DNA from: Proteus faecis
GTDB lineage: Bacteria > Pseudomonadota > Gammaproteobacteria > Enterobacterales > Enterobacteriaceae
Direction of reading: 5' to 3'
DNA: 64,000 nucleotides
Assembly: GCF_003144395.1 (NCBI RefSeq)
Contig: NZ_PENZ01000001.1
Coordinates: 33,495-97,494 of the forward strand
Below the pieces are notes generated by a model. The model was not told the DNA's origin. It worked only from the letters and a program-made list of their open reading frames with translations, and did not search any database. This document shows positions 36,337-45,143 of this stretch, in pieces (position 1 is the first letter of the stretch; each line of letters begins with the position of its first letter). A program made the position numbers and the translations under genes.

Positions 36337-36744
36337 TTATTTCGTTCCTGTGGAAAGGCCAACTTCTAAATTTTCAAATGCTTTTTCTGCCTTTCTTAAA
36401 ACCTTATATGCTTCATTTTTATTAAAATGCTTATCAAGATAATAATCAGCTTTTACTCTTATTGCTCTACATGACTTTAAATCTTCAGCTAGTTTTTTTG
36501 AAAAATCAGAATCAATAGCTAACAATTTAGCAATAATAACTGCATGTGTGCCAGTTATCCCACCTGTATCTATGCACACATTTTCTTTTTCTATAAGGCT
36601 TTTTGATAAATGCAATAAAGAATAATATGCCATTCTTGCGCAGTTTCTATATTCAACTTCTAAATTATCACTAATGTAATCTTTTTCGCTAAATTTATTA
36701 TGCAAATTCGAAGCGTAATTTAATATATTTAAACTAGTGATCAT
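36337..36744 (-). CDS. HEPN-like small protein
   Basis: 135 residues, all helical. Two signatures suggest the HEPN fold of the UPF0332 kind: YRNCARMAYYSLLHLSKSLI (32-51), similar to the RRAYYAMFHAA helix, and RAIRVKADYYLD (93-104), similar to the R..ADY helix. The canonical RX4-6H catalytic motif is not visible, so it may be an inactive or binding form. It overlaps the upstream 276-residue gene by 11 bases, a sign that the two work together. Confidence 0.6.
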   Translation of the reverse strand: MITSLNILNYASNLHNKFSEKDYISDNLEVEYRNCARMAYYSLLHLSKSLIEKENVCIDTGGITGTHAVIIAKLLAIDSDFSKKLAEDLKSCRAIRVKADYYLDKHFNKNEAYKVLRKAEKAFENLEVGLSTGTK

Positions 36745-37564
36745 CGCTCAATCCGTCATCAATAATAACAAAATTAAATGATATTTTTGTTTTAACTTCT
36801 GGTGAATAATCTAGTTTAGATATAATCTGCAACATATCATCCTCCAATTCAAAAACAGCATCAAAATCTGTATTTTTAGGGAAGATAAACGAAATATCAA
36901 TAAACTCATACCCATCATCGTTATGCAAAGCGATCTTGTAATTGGATATCATAGGTAATAAATATTCAATTATCGCCTTTCTTGACACATCCTTAGATAC
37001 AATACTAAACACATCGCAGATGTATGAAGATAAATGACTGCTTATTTTTTGATTCCTAAGCAAGAATGATTGAAGTTGATCCATCATTTTTACTTTATCG
37101 GAAGCTGAATCATGATCCAGACCACTCTTTATCTCATTATAACTTAAGTGGTCATTCATAAGGATGGATGTAGTCATGAATAACTCAGCTATATCTTCAC
37201 TCATAGATGATAAAGGTAAATTATATAATTTCATATACTTATAAACCTCCCTTATCATTAACGAATTACCAAGAGCTGTAAAAGAGTTATCAGCAAAATA
37301 GTTGAAATCTTCATATCCAGATATAACTGCATCCAAAACACTTCCTGCAGAGATTATCAAATTATTAATATCTGCATTTAGCGCATAGTAGCAAGCTGAT
37401 AACGTATCAAATTCAACTTTAGAAACGCCATCCCTACGCATTGAATCAAAAAGTTTCATTAATCTTGCATTGTCAATCTCGGTTAGTACCCTGTGATCTG
37501 AAATAGCTTGATTCATGATATCCAAAGCTTTACTTGAAGCTGTTTTTGGCGCCGCTCTACCCAT
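36734..37564 (-). CDS. Unknown protein, partner of the HEPN-like gene
   Basis: 276 residues, soluble, mainly helical to about residue 215, with a final beta-rich segment (YEFIDISFIFPKNTDFDAVF, then KTKISFNFVIIDDG). I find no nucleotidyltransferase GSX10DXD motif, so it is not a plain MNT antitoxin. GAGG lies before the ATG. The 11-base overlap with the HEPN-like gene, the palindromes upstream and the own terminator make a compact two-gene cassette. Function unknown. Confidence 0.6.
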   Translation of the reverse strand: MGRAAPKTASSKALDIMNQAISDHRVLTEIDNARLMKLFDSMRRDGVSKVEFDTLSACYYALNADINNLIISAGSVLDAVISGYEDFNYFADNSFTALGNSLMIREVYKYMKLYNLPLSSMSEDIAELFMTTSILMNDHLSYNEIKSGLDHDSASDKVKMMDQLQSFLLRNQKISSHLSSYICDVFSIVSKDVSRKAIIEYLLPMISNYKIALHNDDGYEFIDISFIFPKNTDFDAVFELEDDMLQIISKLDYSPEVKTKISFNFVIIDDGLSDDH

Positions 37565-37670
37565 TAGATCCTCATAGACTAATTTATGTGTCTACCTTAT
37601 TGGAAGCAAGAAATAAAGTTAATAGTATAAAATTGAAACAATACATTCTTTTGATTTGAAGAGGACTCTT

Positions 37671-37690
37671 TATCAATTTGATAATATCAA
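37671..37690. promoter_or_regulatory. Overlapping palindromes upstream of the HEPN module
   Basis: TATCAATTTGATA and TTGATAATATCAA are two 13-base palindromes sharing six bases. They lie about 107-126 bases before the start of the 276-residue gene and could bind a dimeric repressor. Confidence 0.45.
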
Positions 37691-37892
37691 CTTGACGCCA
37701 TACTAAAACAACATTTGGTTAACTTCAATGAAAGTTTGTGCCTCTGAGAGGAATCTCACTATATTTTATAAGAGACAAATCTCTATTTAGATGAGATTTA
37801 AACTGTACATAAACACAGTGTCATTACCCACCAAACGACTCAAAACCACAGTTCGGATATCTTCGGACAAGGTTTTGATTGGTGCTTTCAGA

Positions 37893-37920
37893 AAACAAAC
37901 CAAGGGCACGGATGCCCTTG
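37893..37920 (-). terminator. Terminator after the tail assembly chaperone gene
   Basis: CAAGGGCA and TGCCCTTG form an eight-base-pair stem with loop TCCG on the minus strand, followed by GTTTGTTTTC. Confidence 0.75.
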
Positions 37921-37921
37921 T

Positions 37922-38614
37922 TTACTTTCTCTTCCTACTCACCAATCGACGCTTACCGCTGATCAGCTCATCATTGCGTTTATCATCTTGCTTCATGATG
38001 TTGTCGTATTCTTCTTTGGTGAAGCCTTTTTCATCAGGGTATTTAGCTTTGAGCATCATCTGAAACTCAGTCATGGTTAGCTTTTCGGCTTCCTCTCGAT
38101 TCATTCCAAAGTGCGCACGAGCTGAACTAATATAGTCAATTGCCATAAACTCATCTGAGAATTTGTTTTTCCCTTCGTTACGTTGAAGTTTGCGGATCTT
38201 TGCTTTACCGATAATTCCGTGAGTGAATAGCCCTCTGGCAATGACGATAATGTCAGCGATTGGCATCTTGCCGTTTTTATAGACAATGCCGCGTTTACCT
38301 GATTTCCATTCGCCAATGATTTCAGAACAATCATCATCACAACACGCCTGCATCACTATCATTGCAGTTTGCAGGATATTGCGTCCATATGTCGGCTTGC
38401 TAATGGCCTTTATTAACCACTCAGGAATAACCCTGTAATTCATTACGGCGCGCGTAATTAAATCCTGCACCTCTGTGCCATTTAATTGACCGTATGCGTT
38501 CACAATCTGTTTAGGCTCACCAATTCTTGTCATATTGATGAACGATGGTCTAAATAAGTAATCCTTTTTATCAGTAGAGATAACCATCTCACCGATTTCT
38601 AAAATAGGCGTCAT
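37922..38614 (-). CDS. Tail assembly chaperone (DUF6246-like)
   Basis: 230 residues. It follows the tail tube gene and has the helical, charged make-up of the protein that coats the tape measure protein during assembly (gpG-like): ITRAVMNYRVIPEWLIKAI, EFMAIDYISSARAHFGMNREEAEKLT. I believe this corresponds to DUF6246. In many phages a -1 frameshift near the end makes a longer form; no long second frame follows here because the accessory block comes next. Confidence 0.7.
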   Translation of the reverse strand: MTPILEIGEMVISTDKKDYLFRPSFINMTRIGEPKQIVNAYGQLNGTEVQDLITRAVMNYRVIPEWLIKAISKPTYGRNILQTAMIVMQACCDDDCSEIIGEWKSGKRGIVYKNGKMPIADIIVIARGLFTHGIIGKAKIRKLQRNEGKNKFSDEFMAIDYISSARAHFGMNREEAEKLTMTEFQMMLKAKYPDEKGFTKEEYDNIMKQDDKRNDELISGKRRLVSRKRK

Positions 38615-38663
38615 AATCCCTCCTGAATATTATCAAGGGCACTCGAAAGCACCCTTTGTAATA

Positions 38664-39419
38664 TTAAGCAGCGGTAACAGTGACCACGCATTTGGCTGTT
38701 TTACTGCCATCTTCAGATGTGACAGTGATATTTGCAGTACCTTCAGCAACACCACGCACAGTTACCACGTTCACAAGCTGGGTAACTGTTGCAAAGTTCG
38801 GCTTATCGCTTACGGCAGTGTAGTTTTTGTTCGTCGCATCGGTTGGTGTAAATTTGACAGTAAATGTCTTAGTTTCACCCACTTTTACAGACAGAGTAGC
38901 AGGCTCGACAGCAATGCTTTCAACAACGATTTCTTCTTGTAACCATTCAACCGTTTCTGCATCAGCAGCTTTCAACTCACCAGAATAAGTGGAGATTTCT
39001 TTTGTTGGAAATTCCATTGACCATGATGTGAAAGTCATATAGCCCTGAATAACATCAGAACCATCGCCTTTCATATCAAGTTGAACCCAATATGCTGGCT
39101 GGCGACTTGCTTTGATTTCATCAAGGATTTCTTTGGCGATATCAAATGCGGAGGTAGAACCGGTTACGCCAGCTTTCTTTAATTCACCATCAAAACTAAT
39201 CGTAAAGTCAGCGCCAGTAACAATTGACTCAGTTAAGCCTTTAGTGTCATCAGCATTAGATGTCACTGTCTCCATGCCGAAATCGAATGACTTGCTTGTT
39301 AGCGCACCTAAACGCAAGAATTGATCTTGTGCTGGTACTTGGTCTGGGCAGCCTTTTGCAATGCGCAGAATACCTGCGTTACCCATCACTAGGCCTTTAT
39401 CATCAGGGCATTGTGCCAT
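38664..39419 (-). CDS. Major tail tube protein with Ig-like (Big_2) domain
   Basis: 251 residues. Residues 1-160 are the tail tube domain (DFGMETVTSNADDTKGLTES, FTISFDGELKK, YWVQLDMKGDG). Residues 165-251 (VVESIAVEPATLSVKVGETKTFTV, then GVAEGTANITVTSEDG) are a bacterial Ig-like group 2 domain, as on lambda gpV. The Ig domain projects from the tail surface and may bind weakly to cell-surface carbohydrates. Confidence 0.88.
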   Translation of the reverse strand: MAQCPDDKGLVMGNAGILRIAKGCPDQVPAQDQFLRLGALTSKSFDFGMETVTSNADDTKGLTESIVTGADFTISFDGELKKAGVTGSTSAFDIAKEILDEIKASRQPAYWVQLDMKGDGSDVIQGYMTFTSWSMEFPTKEISTYSGELKAADAETVEWLQEEIVVESIAVEPATLSVKVGETKTFTVKFTPTDATNKNYTAVSDKPNFATVTQLVNVVTVRGVAEGTANITVTSEDGSKTAKCVVTVTAA

Positions 39420-39447
39420 GTTATAACCTCTTTATTTGCAAATAAAA

Positions 39448-39470
39448 AAGGCCGCATGAGCGACCTGTTG
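39448..39470 (-). terminator. Terminator upstream of the tail tube gene
   Basis: AGGTCGC and GCGGCCT pair around TCAT on the minus strand and are followed by six T. It separates the tail completion genes from the tail tube gene. Confidence 0.8.
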
Positions 39471-39483
39471 AGATGTGTTTAAT

Positions 39484-39855
39484 TTAAGATGTACAACGGA
39501 AAGAAAGTGGAATGATAAACCTACCTTCTGTCGTTTGAATTGGATTAACAAAACCAGATGTATTGATAATAAAGCCAATGTTATGGCTTCTAGAGTGACA
39601 CCTTACATACTCTAGTATTTCGTTAGCTTTCTGAACAATAAACTCAATCCACGCCTTGCCAGATATGAGTGAAACGGTAAAGAAATCATCACCACTTAGA
39701 TCATCAATACGACCAGTTCCGTTTGGTTGCTGAAATACGATATATGAATCTGAATCATTACCTTCTTTTTCATTCCAAATATAATCCTGCTGAATGAAGC
39801 CATCAGATAACCCGGATTCAGAAAAATAGCTTTTCAGTCTCTCAAAGGTCGTCAT
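39484..39855 (-). CDS. Tail terminator protein (lambda U-like position)
   Basis: 123 residues, start ATG overlapping the previous stop (ATGA). FERLKSYFSESGLSDGFIQQDYI at the start and PLSFRCTS at the end, with mixed alpha/beta make-up, fit a tail completion or terminator protein that caps the tail tube. The call depends largely on gene order: HK97 gp10-like protein before it and tail tube after it. Confidence 0.7.
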   Translation of the reverse strand: MTTFERLKSYFSESGLSDGFIQQDYIWNEKEGNDSDSYIVFQQPNGTGRIDDLSGDDFFTVSLISGKAWIEFIVQKANEILEYVRCHSRSHNIGFIINTSGFVNPIQTTEGRFIIPLSFRCTS

Positions 39856-40220
39856 ATTTTAAATTCCTCAGCAACAGCCTGATCAATCATTTGCTTCGTT
39901 TCCTCAAATCCTTTCAGGAGGAATTCTTTCTTAGCAGTAGGTCTGCGGAAAGTTTGTTTAACACTAGGATCATGAACGAAAACAGCATACGAAGCAGAAT
40001 AACCAACGCGACCAGTAAATAGTGTGCCTTTTACTTTTACATCTCTAAATTGTGAGTTAATGAGCGTTTTAGTGTCAATTGGCGTGTATACAGCAGCTTG
40101 CCTACCGCCAATATCTAGCGCTCTATGCATGGCTCGAGCTATCTTTTTTGATGCTATACTTCCAACCAGAGAGTTTAAGTTAGATATCGCATTACCTATT
40201 CCTTTTACTTTTGCCCCCAT
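39852..40220 (-). CDS. HK97 gp10-like neck protein
   Basis: 122 residues. ARAMHRALDIGGRQAAVYTPIDTKTLINSQF and GRVGYSASYAVFVHDPS match the HK97 gp10 family (neck/tail completion). It acts where head and tail join. Coupled to the next gene by a four-base overlap. Confidence 0.8.
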   Translation of the reverse strand: MGAKVKGIGNAISNLNSLVGSIASKKIARAMHRALDIGGRQAAVYTPIDTKTLINSQFRDVKVKGTLFTGRVGYSASYAVFVHDPSVKQTFRRPTAKKEFLLKGFEETKQMIDQAVAEEFKI

Positions 40221-40222
40221 AG

Positions 40223-40564
40223 TTACACCGCCGTTGTTAGTGTGTAATCATCTAGGCCTCCATTAATATCTCGGTCTCTATCGATAGACTTAATCCTACT
40301 AGCACCATGCAAAAATGGATCTCTATCTTCATGTTTGCCAATGGCGATATAGTCTTCTTGAGTTGCTTCGCTATACTCAGTCCAAATAACATTCTTAATG
40401 ATTATTTCAGTGCCAATGGTTTTTCTACCATCTTTAAAACTACTTCCGTAATCACATCGGATATGAATTGGCTCTGAAAATATGGGTTTACCGTAACCAT
40501 CTTTACCTGTAATTTTCCAAATGGTTGCCCACCCCTTGCAAAATCGTCGCAGGATTTTCCCCAT
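40223..40564 (-). CDS. Head-tail connector protein (stopper-like)
   Basis: I set the start at 40564 (MGKILRRFCKGWATIWKITG) because GGGGGTGAT precedes it and the stop of the upstream gene nearly overlaps; the frame is open further up but without support. 113 residues, beta-rich, with a small barrel pattern (EIIIKNVIWTEYSEATQEDYIAIG split over strands). By order it is the head closure protein between the adaptor and gp10-like genes. Confidence 0.65.
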   Translation of the reverse strand: MGKILRRFCKGWATIWKITGKDGYGKPIFSEPIHIRCDYGSSFKDGRKTIGTEIIIKNVIWTEYSEATQEDYIAIGKHEDRDPFLHGASRIKSIDRDRDINGGLDDYTLTTAV

Positions 40565-40565
40565 A

Positions 40566-40943
40566 TCACCCCCGAACCACATCAAACTGAACAATGCCAA
40601 CAGGTCGTTCAATAGGTAAGCTATCGGTACATCCAGAGGGATCCAGAGAAGACAGCGTTTTTAATAATGTTTTTCTACCATCAGCAAAATACTGATATGA
40701 AACAGAAGCGCCAGAAGGCGCATGTTCTGAGGATATTTTTCTAACATCAGCAGATGATAATATGAGGATAACCGAATACAGCTTGATTAAGGTAACTACC
40801 GCATCTGAATATCCTGCGTTATCAAGGCAATTATCAATAGTGTCCACAATAGATATGGCAGAGCTTATAACAAGGTTTGTTGCCTCAAACCCCATCACCT
40901 CTAATTGCTCATTAACTTGCTCACCCGTAATCGCAATAGACAT
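40566..40943 (-). CDS. Head-tail adaptor-like protein
   Basis: The ATG at 40943 with AGGAG five bases upstream is preferred to the GTG two codons earlier; 125 residues. Helical first half (EVMGFEATNLVISSAISIVD, LIKLYSVILILS) and position directly after the major capsid gene suggest an HK97 gp6-type adaptor. Family assignment is by order and general shape, not by a firm motif. Confidence 0.6.
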   Translation of the reverse strand: MSIAITGEQVNEQLEVMGFEATNLVISSAISIVDTIDNCLDNAGYSDAVVTLIKLYSVILILSSADVRKISSEHAPSGASVSYQYFADGRKTLLKTLSSLDPSGCTDSLPIERPVGIVQFDVVRG

Positions 40944-40986
40944 GATCACTCCTTATGGATAAATAAGGGGGCTACCGCCCCTCGCA

Positions 40987-41937
40987 TTACCCACCAACGC
41001 TAGTATCTTTGCCAAATGAAACCATAACGCCAGCAGTATCTTTAATATCAGTAGCAATTTGCTTCCAGTTAGCTACTGTTTCAATCTGTGCGTTAGTGGG
41101 TGATTTGATACTATCTTTACTCCACTGATAACCACGTAGACCAACAGTAAAGTCGTACTCACCTTGCATTAGTGCCTTAATATTTTCTTGGCCTAACACA
41201 TCCTGAGCCTTCATGATTAGTGGCGATGTTTGAATTGCTGCAGCGCCAGTAACCAAGCCTAACGAATGCTGTTTGTCTGCATCTGATAAAGCGGGAATAT
41301 CAGAGATAACAAAACGACGACCAAGGTTATCTTGTTTAATAGCAACGTTACCAATTTGGAACAGGTTATTCGCATTGGTTAGCGTCTCATCCATAAAGTC
41401 GTTGAACGTTGCACCATCCATTAACCAAGCAACAATACGTGAATAAGCATCGCCGAATGGACGTGTGGCTTTATTCAAACCTCTTAATGTTGGTGTTTCT
41501 CCACCAATAGTAACTGCCGTTGAATTTCCAGAAATAGCTGCTTTCAATGCCGCGCCAGCAGTATTAAGGTAATCTTGCAACATGGCTTCTGCTGATTGAG
41601 CAGCAACTACCGCGGCCGCTTCTGAGACATCTTTACCTAGTCGCTTCATCATTGTCGGAGTAACTGAGACGGGACCAATACGACCATCAACCTTAATCAT
41701 ACGATCAAGGATTTGCCCCAATTCTTGTGGCGTTAAATTACCTGAACCATATGCATTACGTCGCTGAGCCAACCCACCAAGTAACTGCCATGATGTTTGC
41801 TCAATGTAGTCACCAATATGATCACCATCACCGATAACTAAAGCGCCGCCAGATGCTTCGTTAAATTTACGGACAGCCTGAGCAACCAGTTCTGTTGCTG
41901 CTAGAGATACTTGTTTTTGAAAAATATATAAAGACAT
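40987..41937 (-). CDS. Major capsid protein
   Basis: 316 residues. It follows the scaffold gene by five bases and has the features of a phage coat protein: QKQVSLAATELVAQAVRKFN at the start, long helix and extended loop, MDGATFNDFMDETLTNANNLF and RRFVISDIPALS. No protease gene is seen nearby and the scaffold is separate, as in phages whose capsid protein is not cleaved. Other candidates at this place are absent. Confidence 0.82.
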   Translation of the reverse strand: MSLYIFQKQVSLAATELVAQAVRKFNEASGGALVIGDGDHIGDYIEQTSWQLLGGLAQRRNAYGSGNLTPQELGQILDRMIKVDGRIGPVSVTPTMMKRLGKDVSEAAAVVAAQSAEAMLQDYLNTAGAALKAAISGNSTAVTIGGETPTLRGLNKATRPFGDAYSRIVAWLMDGATFNDFMDETLTNANNLFQIGNVAIKQDNLGRRFVISDIPALSDADKQHSLGLVTGAAAIQTSPLIMKAQDVLGQENIKALMQGEYDFTVGLRGYQWSKDSIKSPTNAQIETVANWKQIATDIKDTAGVMVSFGKDTSVGG

Positions 41938-41942
41938 ATAAA

Positions 41943-42629
41943 TTAATCCTCTTGGATATTAGCAATGATTTCACGTGCGCTGTCCACTAATGGATTCGCG
42001 CTTTTGGGTTTATCACTGCCTCCGGCTGGTGACTTCCCTTTACCGCCTTCCCCTCCGGTTCCGGTGGCTTTGCTACCGATAATTACTGGAGCAAATAACT
42101 GATTACTACGAAATTCTTTTTCTAAATCATCAATGGTAAATGCAGAAGGATGGCCAGCAGCGTCAACCACTCGTGTTTTACCTTCCTCCACTGATAATCG
42201 AGATTTAATGTGTGGCATAATTAACGGAGCGGCATCACCAGCAAGCTTTGTAGCCAGAGTTTGCGCGACGTTATCAACTAATAGTGTATGTAGACTTGTG
42301 TCTTTCTCCTGCAACTGTGCTAATAGCTCGCTTTCACGCGCCTTTAACTTTTCAGCCCAGCTTTTTTCTAGTGATTCAATATCGCCATTTTTACGCGCTT
42401 GATCTTCTGCTGCTTTTTTTGCAGCCTCTTCTGCCTGTCGGCGTTTCTCCTGCTCTGATTTTTTCTCAGAAAGTAATTCATCAACCTTTTTTTGAAGCCC
42501 TGATACATCTGGAATTTCTGGCATACCTTCGATTTGAAGTTGGTAATTACCACCAGATTCTTTGTAAAAAGCCTTTTGTTCATCGGTTAATGCGTCAAAT
42601 TCTTCTTTCGTTAATAAATATTTAAACAT
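41943..42629 (-). CDS. Capsid scaffolding protein
   Basis: 228 residues. A long coiled coil rich in Lys, Glu and Ala (about residues 45-110; SEKKSEQEKRRQAEEAAKKAAE) is followed by a glycine-rich linker near the end (GTGGEGGKGKSPAGG). This composition and the place just before the capsid gene are typical of scaffolds that form the procapsid and then leave it. Confidence 0.8.
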   Translation of the reverse strand: MFKYLLTKEEFDALTDEQKAFYKESGGNYQLQIEGMPEIPDVSGLQKKVDELLSEKKSEQEKRRQAEEAAKKAAEDQARKNGDIESLEKSWAEKLKARESELLAQLQEKDTSLHTLLVDNVAQTLATKLAGDAAPLIMPHIKSRLSVEEGKTRVVDAAGHPSAFTIDDLEKEFRSNQLFAPVIIGSKATGTGGEGGKGKSPAGGSDKPKSANPLVDSAREIIANIQED

Positions 42630-42674
42630 CGTAAAACCTCTGGTTTAGATGGTGCAGTCTCTAACTGCTGATAA

Positions 42675-42697
42675 TAAAAAACCCACCGAAGTGGGTT
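42675..42697 (-). terminator. Terminator between head morphogenesis and scaffold genes
   Basis: AACCCACTTCGGTGGGTT (minus strand) is a seven-base-pair stem with a TTCG tetraloop, followed by six T. It may set the ratio of upstream to downstream transcripts or be overridden by late antitermination. Confidence 0.85.
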
Positions 42698-43757
42698 ATT
42701 TGAGTTCGATACCTGCTTTATTAAAAGCCTCAGGTATGATCCGTTGAAGTTCCTTAAGCGTTATTGGCTTAAAGTATTTATCGAGCTGTAACTTTGCAAA
42801 TTTATCAGCTGGTAATCCACCATCACGAAATAACTGTGCCCTAGTCTTACCAAGTACAATGTCCTGCCTGTTCGCTGGCTGGCGATAAAGCCACTCGTAA
42901 TAAGACTCTTCCCCCCATTCAGAATTACCGACATAATCTGTTGTAATTAAGTTTATGTATTTCTCATCTAAAACTGGAAGTAATCGACTACGGCAATTGG
43001 GATGAAGAGGAGGTTTAGGGCCCTCTCCTAGTGGATAACGATTACCGGATAATGATCTGCATACTGATGAAGTTTTATTGTCCAGTATTGCGCTGAATTC
43101 TTCATACTTAATCAGATCAGGATTCTCTTTGTAGAAATCCACTGCCCCTATACTGTGCGCATGCTGTAAAGAGGTTCTGGATATCATCTGAAAGCCCCTA
43201 GCAATCCTACCGACTACCGACGATGCGATGATTAGAGGCTCAACTGATGTCCCGTTAATTGTTGATTGCAGATCAGACACATCACCACCAGATGACAGAG
43301 ATATCAATGCCTGATTTTCCACTTGCTGAACAGATGTATCAGCCCAAGACTCAATAAACTTAGCTAGGAATAGCGAGCCACTCCATCCTACCAAGCCCAT
43401 AGGTAAGTTTTGTACATCTCTACGCACTTTTTCATAGTCGGCAGGCTTAATACCTTCGAGAAATGAGTTAAAACCTCGATATTCGGCATCAGCCATAACA
43501 ATGGCAATACTGATGGCTTCATCAAGCAATTTTTGAGAATAATCAAAGAGAACTGGCTTGAGTGTTTTTTTTAATACTAGAGAGATTGATTTTGCTTTGC
43601 TTATTGATGAAATATCACCAGAGAAGGTAGACAGCGCAGATGCCACAGAGGTGCGAATATCTAACACTAAATCACGAGTATCTGCTGTTGATGACTTTAA
43701 CCTTTCCAGCATGACCTGTATCATTAGTGCGTTATCAAGGATGATGCTCGGCTGCAT
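42696..43757 (-). CDS. Head morphogenesis protein (SPP1 gp7 / Mu F-like)
   Basis: 353 residues. The C-terminal half has the family signature FSAILDNKTSSVCRSLSGNR followed by PPLHPNCRSRLLPV, and RTSLQHAHSIGAVDFY before it. Family members bind the portal and are few in number per capsid; they affect DNA entry or retention. It starts three bases upstream of the portal stop region, in the normal order terminase-portal-gp7. Confidence 0.88.
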   Translation of the reverse strand: MQPSIILDNALMIQVMLERLKSSTADTRDLVLDIRTSVASALSTFSGDISSISKAKSISLVLKKTLKPVLFDYSQKLLDEAISIAIVMADAEYRGFNSFLEGIKPADYEKVRRDVQNLPMGLVGWSGSLFLAKFIESWADTSVQQVENQALISLSSGGDVSDLQSTINGTSVEPLIIASSVVGRIARGFQMISRTSLQHAHSIGAVDFYKENPDLIKYEEFSAILDNKTSSVCRSLSGNRYPLGEGPKPPLHPNCRSRLLPVLDEKYINLITTDYVGNSEWGEESYYEWLYRQPANRQDIVLGKTRAQLFRDGGLPADKFAKLQLDKYFKPITLKELQRIIPEAFNKAGIELK

Positions 43758-43759
43758 AG

Positions 43760-45142
43760 TTACACTCCCAACATATTTGCCCCTCTAGTTACCTCCAACT
43801 CATCAACAACATCCTCTGCTTTTTCATCTTGAGGAATAATATTGATACTTTGCAGATACTTAACGAAATCAATCAATCTCATAGAACCTGATTGCAGTGC
43901 TGCCAATAATGCTGTAATAGTTGGTGAATCTAACTTAGCGATATCATAAACTTTATTCAGCTGTATTGACGCTTCGCCGCCCCCTGCAAACTGAATACAA
44001 AAATTAAGTGCTCGGTTAAATGACTGTTCGACGTTTCCGGAACACAATGAAAGGACAGAATTGTCAGTCTGTGCCTCATCCTGCGCCTGAGTAGCCGTTC
44101 TTGCTGACGTCCCACGCTCGACTAATTTAGCGCCCAACATTGCCATTTGCCTCTCTCTGCGCTCAGCTAGAGTGATTTGAATATTTCTATCTTCGGGCTG
44201 TGCAAACTTCATGTCACCACCTTGTGGTAGCAATACCCCTTTACGGGAGCCGACAGTAAATCCATCAGACATATGTTTCTCAACCCAGTCATCTGTAAGA
44301 CCTGTTAATGCAACCATTGGTTGACCGACAGTATGTGCCGATTCTGCGATATCAGCCTCAGCCTGATAATGCTTGATATTCACGTATGCAATATCGGCAA
44401 GAGGTGGAGCATCTGGGGTGTGGTCATTATTCATTGAGCCAATCCATGACCATGGCAATTCGCTCAATGATCTCCCGCTCGCATCACTCAATGCAACCCA
44501 ATCTGTAACCTTTATGTCTCCATCTTCATACCAACGGCGAGAATAAGCTACATCATCAATAAGCCTTAATTCAATCCAGTTATTCTGCATTTGCAGTTCA
44601 AAATCATCTGTATCTACTGGCTCTTGATATTTGAGGACAACGAGGGATGTTTTCCCGTTCGTTACACGCCAGTTGATGATTTCTTTTGCTGTAAATAATC
44701 GAACATAAGGGCGTCCCTTATTAGCCTCTGACTGAATACCTGAACCGCTAAAATCACTTAATAGACCAGCTCGGCCACGCTGTAAATTTTGCGATAAAGC
44801 ATCCCTTATCATTTGGGTTAGTGGCTGACCTTGACCGTCTATGTCAGTTTCTAAATACTCGACACCACCGCTAACACTAATCTTTACTGGCTTACTAAAC
44901 GCAATACCAAGTAAACCGCTAAGTGTCCTTCCAGTGGCATTAAAGAAAGATGCTCTAGATAAATAACGCTTATAACGTTCGTTATCTTTATCATCCATGT
45001 CTTTTTTATCTGCTGGATGAGGGAGATATTTCTCCTTCTTGCTTTTAACAACGCGTTCGCCATCAACACAATCGCCGATCATGTCCCACTCAGGCAAAAA
45101 CTCATTGTAAGCTGGATGCTTATAATCAACGTTTGTATTCAT
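43760..45142 (-). CDS. Portal protein (DUF4055 family)
   Basis: 460 residues. HPAYNEFLPEWDMIGDCVDGE at the N-terminus, RASFFNATGRTLSGLLGIAFSKP, and SWIGSMNNDHTPDAPPLADIAYVN are the blocks of DUF4055, a portal-like family. The C-terminal third (MLGAKLVERGTSARTATQAQ) fits the portal crown helices. It forms the dodecameric ring through which DNA is packed. Order terminase-portal-gp7 supports the call. Confidence 0.85.
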   Translation of the reverse strand: MNTNVDYKHPAYNEFLPEWDMIGDCVDGERVVKSKKEKYLPHPADKKDMDDKDNERYKRYLSRASFFNATGRTLSGLLGIAFSKPVKISVSGGVEYLETDIDGQGQPLTQMIRDALSQNLQRGRAGLLSDFSGSGIQSEANKGRPYVRLFTAKEIINWRVTNGKTSLVVLKYQEPVDTDDFELQMQNNWIELRLIDDVAYSRRWYEDGDIKVTDWVALSDASGRSLSELPWSWIGSMNNDHTPDAPPLADIAYVNIKHYQAEADIAESAHTVGQPMVALTGLTDDWVEKHMSDGFTVGSRKGVLLPQGGDMKFAQPEDRNIQITLAERRERQMAMLGAKLVERGTSARTATQAQDEAQTDNSVLSLCSGNVEQSFNRALNFCIQFAGGGEASIQLNKVYDIAKLDSPTITALLAALQSGSMRLIDFVKYLQSINIIPQDEKAEDVVDELEVTRGANMLGV

Positions 45143-45143
45143 G

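Noticed and set aside
36337..37564. Standard MNT-HEPN toxin-antitoxin pair
   Set aside because: The partner protein lacks the nucleotidyltransferase motif and is about twice the expected size.
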